Counted from the stretch's first letter, positions 34,962 through 43,664 are shown. The stretch is DNA of 64,000 bases from Bacterioplanoides pacificum (GCF_042648445.1 NZ_JBHRYB010000008.1:1-64000), one strand, 5' to 3'. Notes: generated by a model not told the origin, from the letters alone. Numbers and translations: made by a program.

Positions 34962-35312
34962 ATGCACAATCATAAAGTCGGCCAGAATGTCGCCGCGTTA
35001 CAAGAGAAAGTGGAGCAGGCGCAATCGCAGGGCGATCTGGTGGCACTGATCCGTAGCCTGAAACATCATCCCGGGCCGCTGGATTATCGTCAGAATCACT
35101 GGCGGCTGCTGGCGCTGGTGCTGTTTGTTTGTGGTCTGATTGCCGGCGCGGCGATGTTTGTCGATATCCCTGAGGTATTTATGCCGGTGTTTATCGTGCT
35201 GCGTTTTTCCGGCTACTGGCTACCGGTAGTAGCTTTGGCCGGAGCCGCTTTGTGGTATGCCGAAAAGGGCCAGATACCTGGGCCGTTAAAAAAATTAACC
35301 CACCCTGGGTAG
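34962..35312 (+). CDS. Hypothetical membrane protein, possible upstream half of a frameshifted gene
   Basis: A 116-residue protein with a charged N-terminal helix (about 1-45) and two hydrophobic segments (about 48-68 and 72-98). It ends LKKLTHPG at a TAG at 35310-35312. The last 60 nt overlap the next open frame. A run of seven A (35288-35294) is in register as A AAA AAA, and a -1 slip there would continue directly into the downstream frame (KKINPPWVAVLL). Either the two frames encode one roughly 420-residue protein, or these are two overlapping genes. No family recognised. Confidence 0.55.
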   Translation: MHNHKVGQNVAALQEKVEQAQSQGDLVALIRSLKHHPGPLDYRQNHWRLLALVLFVCGLIAGAAMFVDIPEVFMPVFIVLRFSGYWLPVVALAGAALWYAEKGQIPGPLKKLTHPG

Positions 35313-36235
35313 CGGTGTTGCTGGTTGCACTGCTGGTTCTGGCGCTGAGTTTTATTCCTCACTGGCAATATTTTTACTGGTCCACGCTGCAGACGATTGG
35401 TGAATTTATTTTTCCGGTCAGCCTGGGAGATCCGGGGGTTGCTCTGGCGCTGATACAGATTCCGGCATCAATCTGGCTGGCGTATAAGCTGTACCGCCAG
35501 GCCAACTGGCGGGCGCCGTTGTCGGATCGGATTACTCAGCGTGATGCGTTGTTTAATAACGGCCTGGAGGTGCTGGAAGTAGACGGCGTCAAAGAGGCGG
35601 AATCTCTGGTTAAACGCTTCCATGATTTTCGCCGGGGTAATGATGAGCGGCGTGTCACCCGGTTATGTCAGGGCTATTTTGAAGGGCAGCAGCAGAGTTT
35701 CGGTTATCGTATCTGCCAGTATCGTTATGTCGTCCGCAAGGTCACCAGTTACACCGATTCCAAAGGGAATTTGCGCACCCGTACCGAACGCCAGGAGTAT
35801 TATCGACACAGCCTGATCACCACGCTGGGAGACTCCGTCTGGATGGGGATCAGCGGCGATCGCGGCAAACGCTTTGATGGTGTGGAATATAAATCGGAAG
35901 ACGATACCTTTAACCGCCATCTCCGGTGTTGGGCGAAATCACACGCTCAGGCAGATGAATTCCTGACGGATGAAATGCGCCGGTTATTATTGCAGATGGT
36001 GACGTTAGCAAAAAATCCGGTGTTGGAAGTCCTGAGCGATGGGTCTTTGTGTCTGGCGGTGGACGATGACATGCTGGCGCTGGAGCGCCGCAGCGGGCTG
36101 CATGATCCGGATGCCTTTGCCCGCGAAATCGGCGAACACGCTGAGCTGCAGACGCTCGATGGCATGTTACAGCTGATCGAACGGCTGCGGCAGATGCGCG
36201 GCAAGGATCTGAGCGGTGAATTAGAGGTCTGTTAA
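35252..36235 (+). CDS. Hypothetical membrane protein, possible downstream half of a frameshifted gene
   Basis: Up to 327 residues beginning with a GTG at 35252 that has GGAG 8 nt upstream. Two hydrophobic segments lie near 20-45 and 60-80. The remaining 240 residues are a soluble domain (EVDGVKEAESLVKRFHDFRR, YVVRKVTSYTDSKGNLRTRT, SVWMGISGDRGKRFDGVEYK) of unrecognised family. If read independently the GTG start is inside the previous gene. If joined by a -1 slip at 35288-35294, the protein would have about four membrane segments in front of this domain. Its stop overlaps the convergent chemoreceptor gene by 4 bp. Confidence 0.6.
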   Translation: MVCRKGPDTWAVKKINPPWVAVLLVALLVLALSFIPHWQYFYWSTLQTIGEFIFPVSLGDPGVALALIQIPASIWLAYKLYRQANWRAPLSDRITQRDALFNNGLEVLEVDGVKEAESLVKRFHDFRRGNDERRVTRLCQGYFEGQQQSFGYRICQYRYVVRKVTSYTDSKGNLRTRTERQEYYRHSLITTLGDSVWMGISGDRGKRFDGVEYKSEDDTFNRHLRCWAKSHAQADEFLTDEMRRLLLQMVTLAKNPVLEVLSDGSLCLAVDDDMLALERRSGLHDPDAFAREIGEHAELQTLDGMLQLIERLRQMRGKDLSGELEVC

Positions 36236-37527
36236 TCCTGTGATAGCTGAGCGACGGTTTGTTTTACCTGCTCAGCGCTGTCGCGGATCTGGCTGATAAC
36301 CTCTGCCGCCAGACTGATTTGTTCACCCACTTTCCGGGTCTGGTTTTCGGCCTGTTGCATTTCTTCCATGGCGGCTTTGGTCAGTGCTTCGTTGGCTTTA
36401 ACCATTTCGTCAATTTCCTGGGTTGAGCTGTTGGTGCGTGATGCCAGATTACGCACCTCATCGGCCACCACGGCAAAGCCACGGCCGTGTTCACCCGCGC
36501 GGGCGGCTTCAATGGCGGCATTCAGTGCCAGCAGATTTGTTTGTTCGGAAATGCTGCTGATGGTGGTCACGATGGCAGAAATTTCTGCCGACTTTGCGCT
36601 CAGTTCATTAATGCGCCGGGCAATGTCCGCTACCTGAGTGGCAACGCTGGTGGAGGAGCTGACGCTTTGTTGCAGCAGTTTTTCTCCTTCGCTGGCCTGA
36701 CTCAGGGTGTGTAATGATGATTCATGGGCCAGCTCGGCAGCCTGTTTCAGCTCCAGTGCCTGCTCGATCCGCGGGCTGATATCGCTGGCGAATTGAATCA
36801 CCCGGACGACCTTGCCCTGATCATCGAGAATCGGGTTATAACTGGCTTCCAGCCAGACTTCACGGCCGTTTTTATGATGCTGGCAAAACTTACCACGTTG
36901 TGCCCGGCCGCTCTGTAATTGTTGCCAGAAATCCGGTTGTTGCTGATAAAACTGCTCATCACACAATAACTGATGATGTTTTCCCTGTAGCTCGGTTAGC
37001 GTATAACCCATGGTATCGAGAAAGTTTTTGTTGGCATTCCGGATGGTACCGTCCGGAGAAAACTCAATAATGGCCTGTGAGCGGTCCAGCGCTTCCAGAA
37101 TGGCTTCCTGGCGATGGCGTTTATCGGTGTTTTCACTGACGTCCTGTGCCAGTTTGATTATCCGGGTCACCCGGCCGTTTTCTTTTACCGGGAAATACGT
37201 CGCCCGCAGCCATAAGCGCTCACCATCGCGGCGCCGGCGTGAGAATGAACCGGACTGAAACTGCCCTTGTGCCAGCTGGCGCCAGAAGTCCTGATATTCC
37301 TGGCTGGCGGCGTAACTATCATCGCAAAACAGCCGGTGGTGCTGACCAATAATATCGTCACGCTGATAACCCACCAGCTGCAGAAACAGATCATTAGCAT
37401 CGATGATGATTCCCTCCGGGGTAAACTCAATCATGGCATTGTGATCCTTTAATGCCTGCTCCAGCGCCTGTGCTGAAGTCTGTGTTTGTTGCAGATGCTG
37501 GTTTGAGTGTTTTTTAGTAAACCACAT
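36232..37527 (-). CDS. Soluble PAS-PAS methyl-accepting chemotaxis protein
   Basis: A 431-residue chemoreceptor without any transmembrane segment. Two PAS domains (about 25-140 and 145-260), each with the IIDAN/IRNAN...F..GY pattern and a PAC tail (TRIIKLAQDVSE, VRVIQFASDIS), are followed by a methyl-accepting signalling domain. Its hairpin tip is TNLLALNAAIEAARAGEHGRGFAVVADEVR. The signalling domain is short, ending soon after the tip. PAS domains commonly bind haem, FAD or small ligands, so energy or redox sensing is likely (BdlA/Aer-like), but the ligand cannot be read. It would signal to CheA/CheW encoded elsewhere. Confidence 0.88.
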   Translation of the reverse strand: MWFTKKHSNQHLQQTQTSAQALEQALKDHNAMIEFTPEGIIIDANDLFLQLVGYQRDDIIGQHHRLFCDDSYAASQEYQDFWRQLAQGQFQSGSFSRRRRDGERLWLRATYFPVKENGRVTRIIKLAQDVSENTDKRHRQEAILEALDRSQAIIEFSPDGTIRNANKNFLDTMGYTLTELQGKHHQLLCDEQFYQQQPDFWQQLQSGRAQRGKFCQHHKNGREVWLEASYNPILDDQGKVVRVIQFASDISPRIEQALELKQAAELAHESSLHTLSQASEGEKLLQQSVSSSTSVATQVADIARRINELSAKSAEISAIVTTISSISEQTNLLALNAAIEAARAGEHGRGFAVVADEVRNLASRTNSSTQEIDEMVKANEALTKAAMEEMQQAENQTRKVGEQISLAAEVISQIRDSAEQVKQTVAQLSQD

Positions 37528-37784
37528 AATGTCAACCCGACGCAGAAGGTGACTTAAGTCTAGAAGCTGACATCAGGCCCGCAAGTACCGGGCAGAATAG
37601 TCATCGCCACTTCATAAGGCAGATCAAGCGCGCTGTTGTCAGCGGTTGCACAAGGCTGTGTTGAGTAGCTCACGGATCCGATAAATGGCCGCTTACCTGC
37701 CACCGGAAAAGTGCTAAAGTCCGGCATACCTGTATCAGGTCACTTTTCTATCAATAACTTCCTCAGGGAATCAAGAGGCTATTT

Positions 37785-38315
37785 ATGTCTGAAAAAGTTA
37801 ACAAAGAATTCTGGTTGGGCCAGTTATTTACTTTATTGGCAACGGTGGTGGGTGTTTATCTGGCAGCCAATTCCGGTTTTGAAAAAGCCATCGAATTTGA
37901 GAATCTGCAACACCAGCGCGATGTGTACCATGTGCAGCAGTCGTTGCTGGGAGAAATGCAGGTGAATGTCGAACGCTTACAAAGCTGGGTCGATGAATTT
38001 GATCAGGCGCCACAAAATAACGATATGAGTATGCAGCCGGATAAATACCAGCTGGATACGTTTTTCTGGAATACCACCCAGGAAGGGTCTGCAATTTTTG
38101 AAATGCCACATCAATACGTCAGCGCTATTTCGGCTTTTTACCAGCGTGCTGAATATCTGCGCAGCCAGCTGTTATCCGGTAACCCGTTTGAAGCGCCGAA
38201 AGCTTCAGAAAAACTGCGCCAGTTAACCACGGAAACCCGCACTCAGTTATTAAAAAATATTCAGCAACATGTAATAGAACAACAACAACAGTTACAGCAA
38301 ACCGGATTAATCTGA
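37785..38315 (+). CDS. Hypothetical single-pass membrane protein
   Basis: A 176-residue protein. One hydrophobic segment lies near the N-terminus (FWLGQLFTLLATVVGVYLAA, about 9-28), then a mostly helical, glutamine-rich soluble part. The ATG at 37785 lies in AAGAGGCTATTTATG. The family is not recognised. It stands alone between the chemoreceptor (divergent) and a bidirectional terminator. Confidence 0.65.
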   Translation: MSEKVNKEFWLGQLFTLLATVVGVYLAANSGFEKAIEFENLQHQRDVYHVQQSLLGEMQVNVERLQSWVDEFDQAPQNNDMSMQPDKYQLDTFFWNTTQEGSAIFEMPHQYVSAISAFYQRAEYLRSQLLSGNPFEAPKASEKLRQLTTETRTQLLKNIQQHVIEQQQQLQQTGLI

Positions 38316-38341
38316 TTCTATTGTGACTGACTTTGGCTAAT

Positions 38342-38383
38342 AAAAAAGCCGCCAGCAACACTGAATTGCTGGCGGCTATTTTA
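38342..38383. terminator. Bidirectional terminator
   Basis: A perfect 12-bp stem, AGCCGCCAGCAA (38347-38358) with TTGCTGGCGGCT (38366-38377), flanked by A6 on the left and TATTTTAT on the right. It can stop transcription from both convergent neighbours. Confidence 0.85.
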
Positions 38384-38407
38384 TGGCCCGGGAACAGGCT
38401 TTAATAA

Positions 38408-39205
38408 TTACAGATTACGGAAATAAGAGCGTACAAATTCACCCTGATTCGGTTCATTTTTGGCGGTGGTGAAATTCAGCTGATCAGCCGCCATCTCTAC
38501 TTTCAGTTTGTCGCCGAATTCACAATGAATGGTTTTGATCGCCTGAACTCTGGCTTTAAATGCCGGTTCATTGTTGCACAGGGTTTCCAGCTGATCGGCC
38601 ACCACACCACAATAGCCCGGGATACTGACGGCCATCATGATGTCATCTGAGGTGTTATCCCAGTTCACTTTAGTCGTCAGCTTGCTGCCGCAGGCGGCAT
38701 TGGTGTCGTTATCCATTGCGGCCAGCGCTTTATTATCTTCGGCCTGATGACCCTGACGATCAAAGCGGGCGATTTTTTCCTGCACACCTTTGGCTTTTTG
38801 TTGCTGATATAACGCCAGCAGGGCGGTCAGGTCGACACTCTTTTTAAGTTCTTCGTCAGCTGCCAGGCCTACTCGCCCTTGTTCTGGCAGGAAGGCTTCG
38901 TAATATTCACCGCGCCAGCCTTTCTGGCGTAATAATAACGCGCGTTGTTCGCCATCACGTTTGAACTGGTACGCTTTGGTATCACCACCGCGGGAGACGA
39001 TATCACTGAGGAACACCACTCCGTCGATGTCGTGATTAATGCCACTGACTTTAAGCAAGGCTTGCTGCCCGTCTTTGCTGGGGGCTACCACAATATTCAC
39101 ACCGTCGTGTGTACTGAAGGCTTTCGGGTATTTGGCCAGTTCCAGCGCCAGTGTCGGGGCCGCCAGCAGGCAACCGGTGATCAGTGTCGAGATAAATTTC
39201 TTCAT
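38408..39205 (-). CDS. Exported hypothetical protein
   Basis: A 265-residue protein with a signal peptide (MKKFISTLITGCLLAAPTLA, cleavage near residue 20), therefore periplasmic. The mature part has a beta-rich first half (FSTHDGVNIVVAPSKDGQQA) and a second half with four cysteines (AACGSK, GYCGVV, LCNNE, IHCEFG) that could form disulphides. AGGGAGGATATCGT precedes the ATG. Family not recognised. The gene is alone, with a terminator on its 3' side. Confidence 0.65.
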   Translation of the reverse strand: MKKFISTLITGCLLAAPTLALELAKYPKAFSTHDGVNIVVAPSKDGQQALLKVSGINHDIDGVVFLSDIVSRGGDTKAYQFKRDGEQRALLLRQKGWRGEYYEAFLPEQGRVGLAADEELKKSVDLTALLALYQQQKAKGVQEKIARFDRQGHQAEDNKALAAMDNDTNAACGSKLTTKVNWDNTSDDIMMAVSIPGYCGVVADQLETLCNNEPAFKARVQAIKTIHCEFGDKLKVEMAADQLNFTTAKNEPNQGEFVRSYFRNL

Positions 39206-39338
39206 ACGATATCCTCCCTGAGTATGTTATTGATACATCGCTTAGCCATAGTAGATGAAAGTGATGGCTGATTGCAAAAGTCAGCGCGGCTGATGCGCTG
39301 ACCAATGCCTCAGGATCTGAACTGTTTCACATTCGTTA

Positions 39339-40722
39339 TCAGCGCAACAGGGCGCTGGCAGCCTGACGGTGGCGGGCCATCCGTTCGTTGATATCACCTT
39401 CCAGCCATTGTTTGTCTTTGACTTTCCAGTGGCCGTTGATCATCACCGCATCGGCTTGTGAGGCACCACACAACACCAGTGCTGCCAACGGATCGTGAGC
39501 ACCACTGAAGCGTGGTTCCGTCCAGTTTAAATAACGCCAGGTAGGCTTTGTTACCCACTGCCAGTTCGCCGATATTCGCACGGCCTAACAGCTTGGCTGA
39601 GCCTCTGGTGGCCAGTGATAAAGCATCCTGATGAGTAAATTCATCCGCCTCATAGCGCAGGCGCTGAATCAGTAATGCCTGGCGAATTTCCTGCATTAAA
39701 TTGCTGTGATCGTTGGAGGCGCTGCCATCCACGCCCAGCCCGACCGGGCTGCCGGCCGCTTGTAATTCATTGACCCGGCAGATGCCCGACGCCAGCACCA
39801 TATTCGATGATGGGCAATGGCAGATACCAGTACCGGCCTGGCCGAGGCGCTGAATTTCTGCATCGTTAAAATGAATACCGTGGGCCAGCCAGGTGCGATC
39901 ATTCAACCAGCCGACCGACTCCAGATAATCCAGCGGGCGCAAACCAAACATCTGCAGGCAGAAAGTATTTTCGTCTTCGGTTTCCGCCAGATGAGTGTGT
40001 AAACCCACCTGGTAACGCTGTGCCAGTTCGGCACTGGCTTTCATGATCTCTGGCGTCACCGAAAACGGCGAGCAGGGCGCCAGCGCAATTTCCACCAATT
40101 GCTGGTCATCCTGTTGGTGCCATTGCTTAATCAGCCGCTCACTGTCATCAATAATCTGCTGCTCGGTTTGTACCACGCTCTCTGGCGGCAAACCGCCGTC
40201 CTTCTGGCTTAACGTCATTGAGCCGCGAGTGACGGTGGCTCGCATACCCAATGCCAGCGCGACCTCGGCCTGCTGGTCGATGGCGTGCTCCATCCCCTGC
40301 GGGAATAAATAATGATGATCGGCTGCTGTGGTACAGCCTGACAACATCAGCTCCACCATGGCCAGTTCGGTGGCGCTGGCGTGTGCTTCGGGGGTTAGTC
40401 TGGCCCAGATCGGATACAGGGTTTGTAGCCAGGGAAATAACTTCTTATTGAGTGCCGGAGGGCAGGCCCGGGTCAGGGTTTGATAAAAGTGATGGTGCGT
40501 GTTTACCAGCCCCGGTAGCAACACATGCTCACGGGCGTCAAAGGTGTGATGAATATCCGACTGGGGCTGGGCACCCGTGGCGACCAGCTCAACAATGCGA
40601 TCGCCATTGACGACAATGCCGTTTGTGGCATCGCTGTTGTTGGCGGTAAAACAAGCCAGTGGCTGCTTGATCCAGAGGTTATTGGTTGGCTGGGATTGGT
40701 CTTTGTGTGCGCTCGTCGACAT
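39339..40722 (-). pseudogene. 8-oxoguanine deaminase-like amidohydrolase, frameshifted near the C-terminus
   Basis: A metal-dependent amidohydrolase of the ATZ/TRZ-like group (8-oxoguanine deaminase/chlorohydrolase type). Metal-binding features are intact: LPGLVNTHHHFYQTLTRACP (about 69-88), HTHLAETEDE (about 243-252), LAHGIHFND and GLGVDGSASNDH. The first frame runs to 39394, but after ALFKLDG (about residue 399) it departs from the family. The expected continuation (EPRFSGAHDPLAALVLCGAS to the stop at 39339) is present in another frame. Removing one base in the doublet at 39518-39519 restores a 460-residue protein. The tail looks fully conserved, so this is either a recent mutation or a sequencing error. 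Its promoter side abuts an inverted repeat of the metal island, 18 bp before the start codon. Confidence 0.8.
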
Positions 40723-40740
40723 AACACTTCCTAAAATAGG

Positions 40741-40760
40741 TATTTTTCGGGGGGATTACC
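40741..40760 (+). repeat. Left terminal inverted repeat of the metal island
   Basis: Exact inverted match to 49884-49903. It lies 18 bp upstream of the start codon of the divergent deaminase-like gene, so it separates that gene from its original promoter region. Confidence 0.85.
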
Positions 40761-40856
40761 ACAGGATTGGCCAAAAATTTGGAATGAGGCGATGAGATAG
40801 CAAATTTGTCTGTTGTGATGTTCATCCGAAATTCTGATCAAAATTTCAGATGCAGG

Positions 40857-40883
40857 ATAAAACCTATTGACGGTCGGTTTTAT
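40857..40883 (+). promoter_or_regulatory. Dyad operator 1 on the metal-operon promoter
   Basis: ATAAAACCTA-TTGACGG-TCGGTTTTAT: 10-bp arms (one mismatch) around a 7-nt centre. It includes the -35 hexamer. Two further copies with the same arms and the same 7-nt centre lie at 42301 and 42372. BlaI-family repressors bind such dyads as dimers, so this is the likely operator. Confidence 0.7.
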
Positions 40884-40895
40884 ATGAGCAATAAT
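40867..40895 (+). promoter_or_regulatory. Promoter of the BlaI/M56/czc operon
   Basis: TTGACG (40867-40872), a 17-bp spacer and AATAAT (40890-40895) make a good sigma-70 promoter 37 bp before the regulator start. The -35 element lies inside dyad 1, fitting repression by steric block. Confidence 0.65.
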
Positions 40896-40932
40896 CGTCC
40901 GCATATCCAAGCATTAATTTGAAGGTTGTTCT

Positions 40933-41313
40933 GTGAATCTGGGAGAACTCGAAAAAGCGGCTTTACAGTATTTCTGGAGCCATGAAGAAGCGGATGCCAA
41001 GCAGGTGCATGCCTACTTTGAGACGAAGCGGGGCGGGTCTTTGAATACGATTCAGAGCACACTGGATCGCCTGTTTAAAAAAGGCCTGCTCAAGCGGGAA
41101 AAGCAGGGCTATGCCTATGTGTACCGCCAAGCCATGAGCAAAGACGCTTTTATCGGCGAGCTGGTTGCGGATGTGACCAAGGATTTCTTCAAGCCTACCG
41201 AGAATGCCCTGCACGCGGCGTTTACCTCCATGTCATCCAGCCTCTCCGATGATGAACTGTCGGAGCTGGAAACTCTGATTGAACAACAACGCAATAATGC
41301 CCGCTCGGAGTAG
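40933..41313 (+). CDS. BlaI/MecI/CopY-family transcriptional repressor
   Basis: A 126-residue winged-helix repressor starting with GTG at 40933. The helix-turn-helix (about 5-70) reads LGELEKAALQYFWSHEEADA then LNTIQSTLDRLFKKGLLKR, and the C-terminal helix is the dimerisation part. Family members repress beta-lactamase, copper or peptidase-linked operons and are inactivated by proteolysis by a BlaR1/M56 partner. Here such a peptidase follows immediately (5 bp), and a metal efflux system follows that. It probably represses the island's operon at the TCGGTTT dyads. Confidence 0.88.
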   Translation: MNLGELEKAALQYFWSHEEADAKQVHAYFETKRGGSLNTIQSTLDRLFKKGLLKREKQGYAYVYRQAMSKDAFIGELVADVTKDFFKPTENALHAAFTSMSSSLSDDELSELETLIEQQRNNARSE

Positions 41314-41318
41314 CTAGC

Positions 41319-42263
41319 GTGATCATTGGTGGCCTGGCTCTGTTTCTTAATTTTTTTGCTGTGGCGACGCTCGCTTTCTTTTTTGGCGTGGCAGCGGTTA
41401 GTGCTGTCGGCTTATTTCGTACTCCCTGGCAATCTATCGATGCCAGCGGTCGGCGCCGGTTGCTATGGTTGGCGGTGTCTACCCCTTGGCTACTTGCCTT
41501 GGGGGTATCCGTCTTCTTCCTTTTGTCACTCTCGGTTGATGTGTCCTGGGTCGGGCAGTTGATGCACTGGCATCACGTCAACGCGTTTAATTTTTATAGC
41601 TGGCATGCTTATCCCTCCCTGTTGCTGTTACTGATATTTGTTGCTGTCGCGGTCAAGACCTATCGCAGTGCAGCCACTCACCTTAGGGCTTATGGCTTGC
41701 TGAAGCTGGCGCTGAATGATGAGCAATTACTGGAGAGCAAGGTGCCCCAGGCTTTTTCGGCGGGTTTTCTGGTGCCTGAAGTATTTATCAGCACCGGCTT
41801 GATTGATCAGCTGGAGAAGAACGAACTCCAGATTGTGCAGCAGCATGAGCAAGCCCACGTCGAACGCAGAGATTCCCTGAAAAAGCTTGTATTCAGCTTT
41901 CTATCTTCATTCTTTCCCTCGCGTGTTGCGCAGCCGATGCGCAAGGCGATGTCATTGTGTATGGAGCAGTGTGCCGATGAATGTGCGGTGTCTCAGGGGA
42001 CGAACCGGGCTGATGTGGCTATGACATTACTGAAAGTTACCAAACTGATGCGGGCCTACGGCGCGACTGGGGATATGGCCTCTCTGAAGTGCGCCTTTGG
42101 TGACAGTGAGGTTAAGGCGCGGGTAGCGTACCTGATGCTGGCTCAACCGGCCCGCAGCGTACCGTTAGTGTTGATGATGGCGCTGCTCAGTGTCATTGCC
42201 TTATTGTGTTTGCTCAGCGTGGATAGTGTTCACCACGTCATCGAGACTCTGTTTACTCACTAG
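41319..42263 (+). CDS. M56 (BlaR1-like) membrane metallopeptidase
   Basis: A 314-residue inner-membrane protein starting with GTG at 41319. Several transmembrane helices (about 5-30, 38-70, 95-115 and 280-305) surround a zinc-peptidase core with QQHEQAHVERRDSLKK (HExxH at 176-180) and the downstream CADECAVSQG carrying the third ligand. It lacks the penicillin-binding sensor domain of true BlaR1, so it is a short M56 protein. By analogy it would cleave the BlaI-type repressor when a signal, here probably metal or envelope stress, is sensed. Confidence 0.85.
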   Translation: MIIGGLALFLNFFAVATLAFFFGVAAVSAVGLFRTPWQSIDASGRRRLLWLAVSTPWLLALGVSVFFLLSLSVDVSWVGQLMHWHHVNAFNFYSWHAYPSLLLLLIFVAVAVKTYRSAATHLRAYGLLKLALNDEQLLESKVPQAFSAGFLVPEVFISTGLIDQLEKNELQIVQQHEQAHVERRDSLKKLVFSFLSSFFPSRVAQPMRKAMSLCMEQCADECAVSQGTNRADVAMTLLKVTKLMRAYGATGDMASLKCAFGDSEVKARVAYLMLAQPARSVPLVLMMALLSVIALLCLLSVDSVHHVIETLFTH

Positions 42264-42272
42264 GAATACCTT

Positions 42273-43646
42273 ATGAAGAAACCACCTATTCTGCCATTTT
42301 TAAAACCGATTGTTAGTCGGTTTTATCGAGTGGTGCTGCCGGTACTCAAAGTACCTTTTTTTTCGCCTAAGAAACCGATTGCGGGTCGGTTTTATGTGAG
42401 AGGTAGGATATCAATCAGTACGATGCTCTGCGCGTTGATAGTTTGGCTCCCGGTATCTGCGCAGGCACAAACCGAGCGCATGGCGTCTATCACCATGCAG
42501 GACGCGCTCACGAAAACGCTGCTGCAACACCCGGAGTTACCCGGTTATCGCGAGCTGCTGAAAAGCGCTGATGGTTATATCCAGCAGGCGGGCATCGGGG
42601 AGCGACCGGAATTGAGTTTCGTTGTCGAAGATGCTTTTGGTTCTGGTGATTTCAATGGCATCGACAATGCCCAGTCCACCTTGAGCTTGAGCTGGCTGCT
42701 AGAGGGGGAGTTGCTGGACAAACGGACCCTCGCTGCTCGCAGTCAAAAAAATACCTTTATCGCGCAACAGGAAGTCAAACGCCTAGACATCGCGGCGGAA
42801 ACAGCCCGCTACTATCTGGCCGCGTTGTTCTTCCAGAAAAAGAAACAGCTGGAACTTGACGCGATTACCCAGCTTGAACGTGTGCAAAGCGAAGTAGCCA
42901 AGCGGGTGAAGGCTGGCGCGGCTCCGCATGCAGATTTATATCGCGCACAAGCTAACCTGTCAGAGAAAAAACTGGTACTCAATGACGTCGGCTATGAGAT
43001 CGACTCCGCCATCCAGAATCTGGCTGCCCAATGGGGCGAGTTCCAGCCGGACTTCGCCACTGTTCAGGGCAGTTTGGATGTGCCGGACCAACCAGTGAAC
43101 TTGTTTGCCATTCGTGAGCGCTTGGCGCAGAACCCCAATATCCAGCTGTTCTTGAGTGAGGAACGACTGGCCCAATCGAAGATTGATATTGCGAAGGCTG
43201 AAGCTAAGGCACTGTGGCGCGTCAACGCGGGGGTGCGCCGTTATGAGGCCACTAATGACTACGGCGTGGTGGCAGGTTTTAGCGTTCCATTGGGCAGTCG
43301 CGACAGGAACAAAGGCAAGGTGAGTGCTTTGTCGGCCCAGCAGGCCGTCTCTCGGGCTAACGCCGAGGCAATGCGTATCCGCATGGAGGCCCAACTGGCC
43401 AACTATGTGCGTTCCTTCGAGCGTTATCAGGATTCTGAAGCGGCGCTTAAGCAGGACATTATTCCGCGCATTGAGCGTGCTCTAAAGGAGGCGGAGAAGG
43501 CCTACAAGCTGGGCAAGTACAGCTTTGAAGAATGGAGCTCGGCCCAGCGGGAACTTCTTGCAGCCCAGGCTGCCTTGCTTGACCTGCAATTCAAGGCCCA
43601 CCTGAACCGTGTCGAAATCGAGCGCCTGGCCGGTGTGGCCATCTGA
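42273..43646 (+). CDS. czcC: CzcC-like outer-membrane efflux protein (TolC family)
   Basis: A 457-residue outer-membrane channel of the tripartite efflux pump. Two long helical repeats typical of the family are visible, including LAAETARYYLAALFFQKKKQ, RVKAGAAPHADLYRAQANLS and YKLGKYSFEEWSSAQRELLA. The listed ATG has AGGAATA 6 nt upstream. The hydrophobic signal segment (MLCALIVWLPVSAQAQ) begins only at residue 51. The first 50 residues are unusual and encode a duplicated KPI(V/A)(S/G)RFY peptide created by two copies of the operator dyad. Translation from a later start, GTG 42396 or ATG 42423, is therefore possible. Operon with czcB and czcA. Confidence 0.85.
   Translation: MKKPPILPFLKPIVSRFYRVVLPVLKVPFFSPKKPIAGRFYVRGRISISTMLCALIVWLPVSAQAQTERMASITMQDALTKTLLQHPELPGYRELLKSADGYIQQAGIGERPELSFVVEDAFGSGDFNGIDNAQSTLSLSWLLEGELLDKRTLAARSQKNTFIAQQEVKRLDIAAETARYYLAALFFQKKKQLELDAITQLERVQSEVAKRVKAGAAPHADLYRAQANLSEKKLVLNDVGYEIDSAIQNLAAQWGEFQPDFATVQGSLDVPDQPVNLFAIRERLAQNPNIQLFLSEERLAQSKIDIAKAEAKALWRVNAGVRRYEATNDYGVVAGFSVPLGSRDRNKGKVSALSAQQAVSRANAEAMRIRMEAQLANYVRSFERYQDSEAALKQDIIPRIERALKEAEKAYKLGKYSFEEWSSAQRELLAAQAALLDLQFKAHLNRVEIERLAGVAI
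42301..42325 (+). promoter_or_regulatory. Dyad operator 2 inside the start of czcC
   Basis: TAAAACCGA-TTGTTAG-TCGGTTTTA, perfect 9-bp arms with a 7-nt centre, the same design as dyad 1 on the operon promoter. It lies within the first codons of czcC as listed. Confidence 0.7.
42372..42392 (+). promoter_or_regulatory. Dyad operator 3 inside the start of czcC
   Basis: AAACCGA-TTGCGGG-TCGGTTT, perfect 7-bp arms with a 7-nt centre; its centre is 69 bp from that of dyad 2. Together they may control an internal czcCBA promoter or act as a roadblock or mRNA hairpin. Confidence 0.68.
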
Positions 43647-43664
43647 GTCTGAGGAGAAATTTTA

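Noticed and set aside
39394..39581. Programmed frameshifting in the 8-oxoguanine-deaminase-like gene
   Set aside because: There is no slippery sequence at the switch point. A single extra base explains it, and the family is normally one continuous frame.
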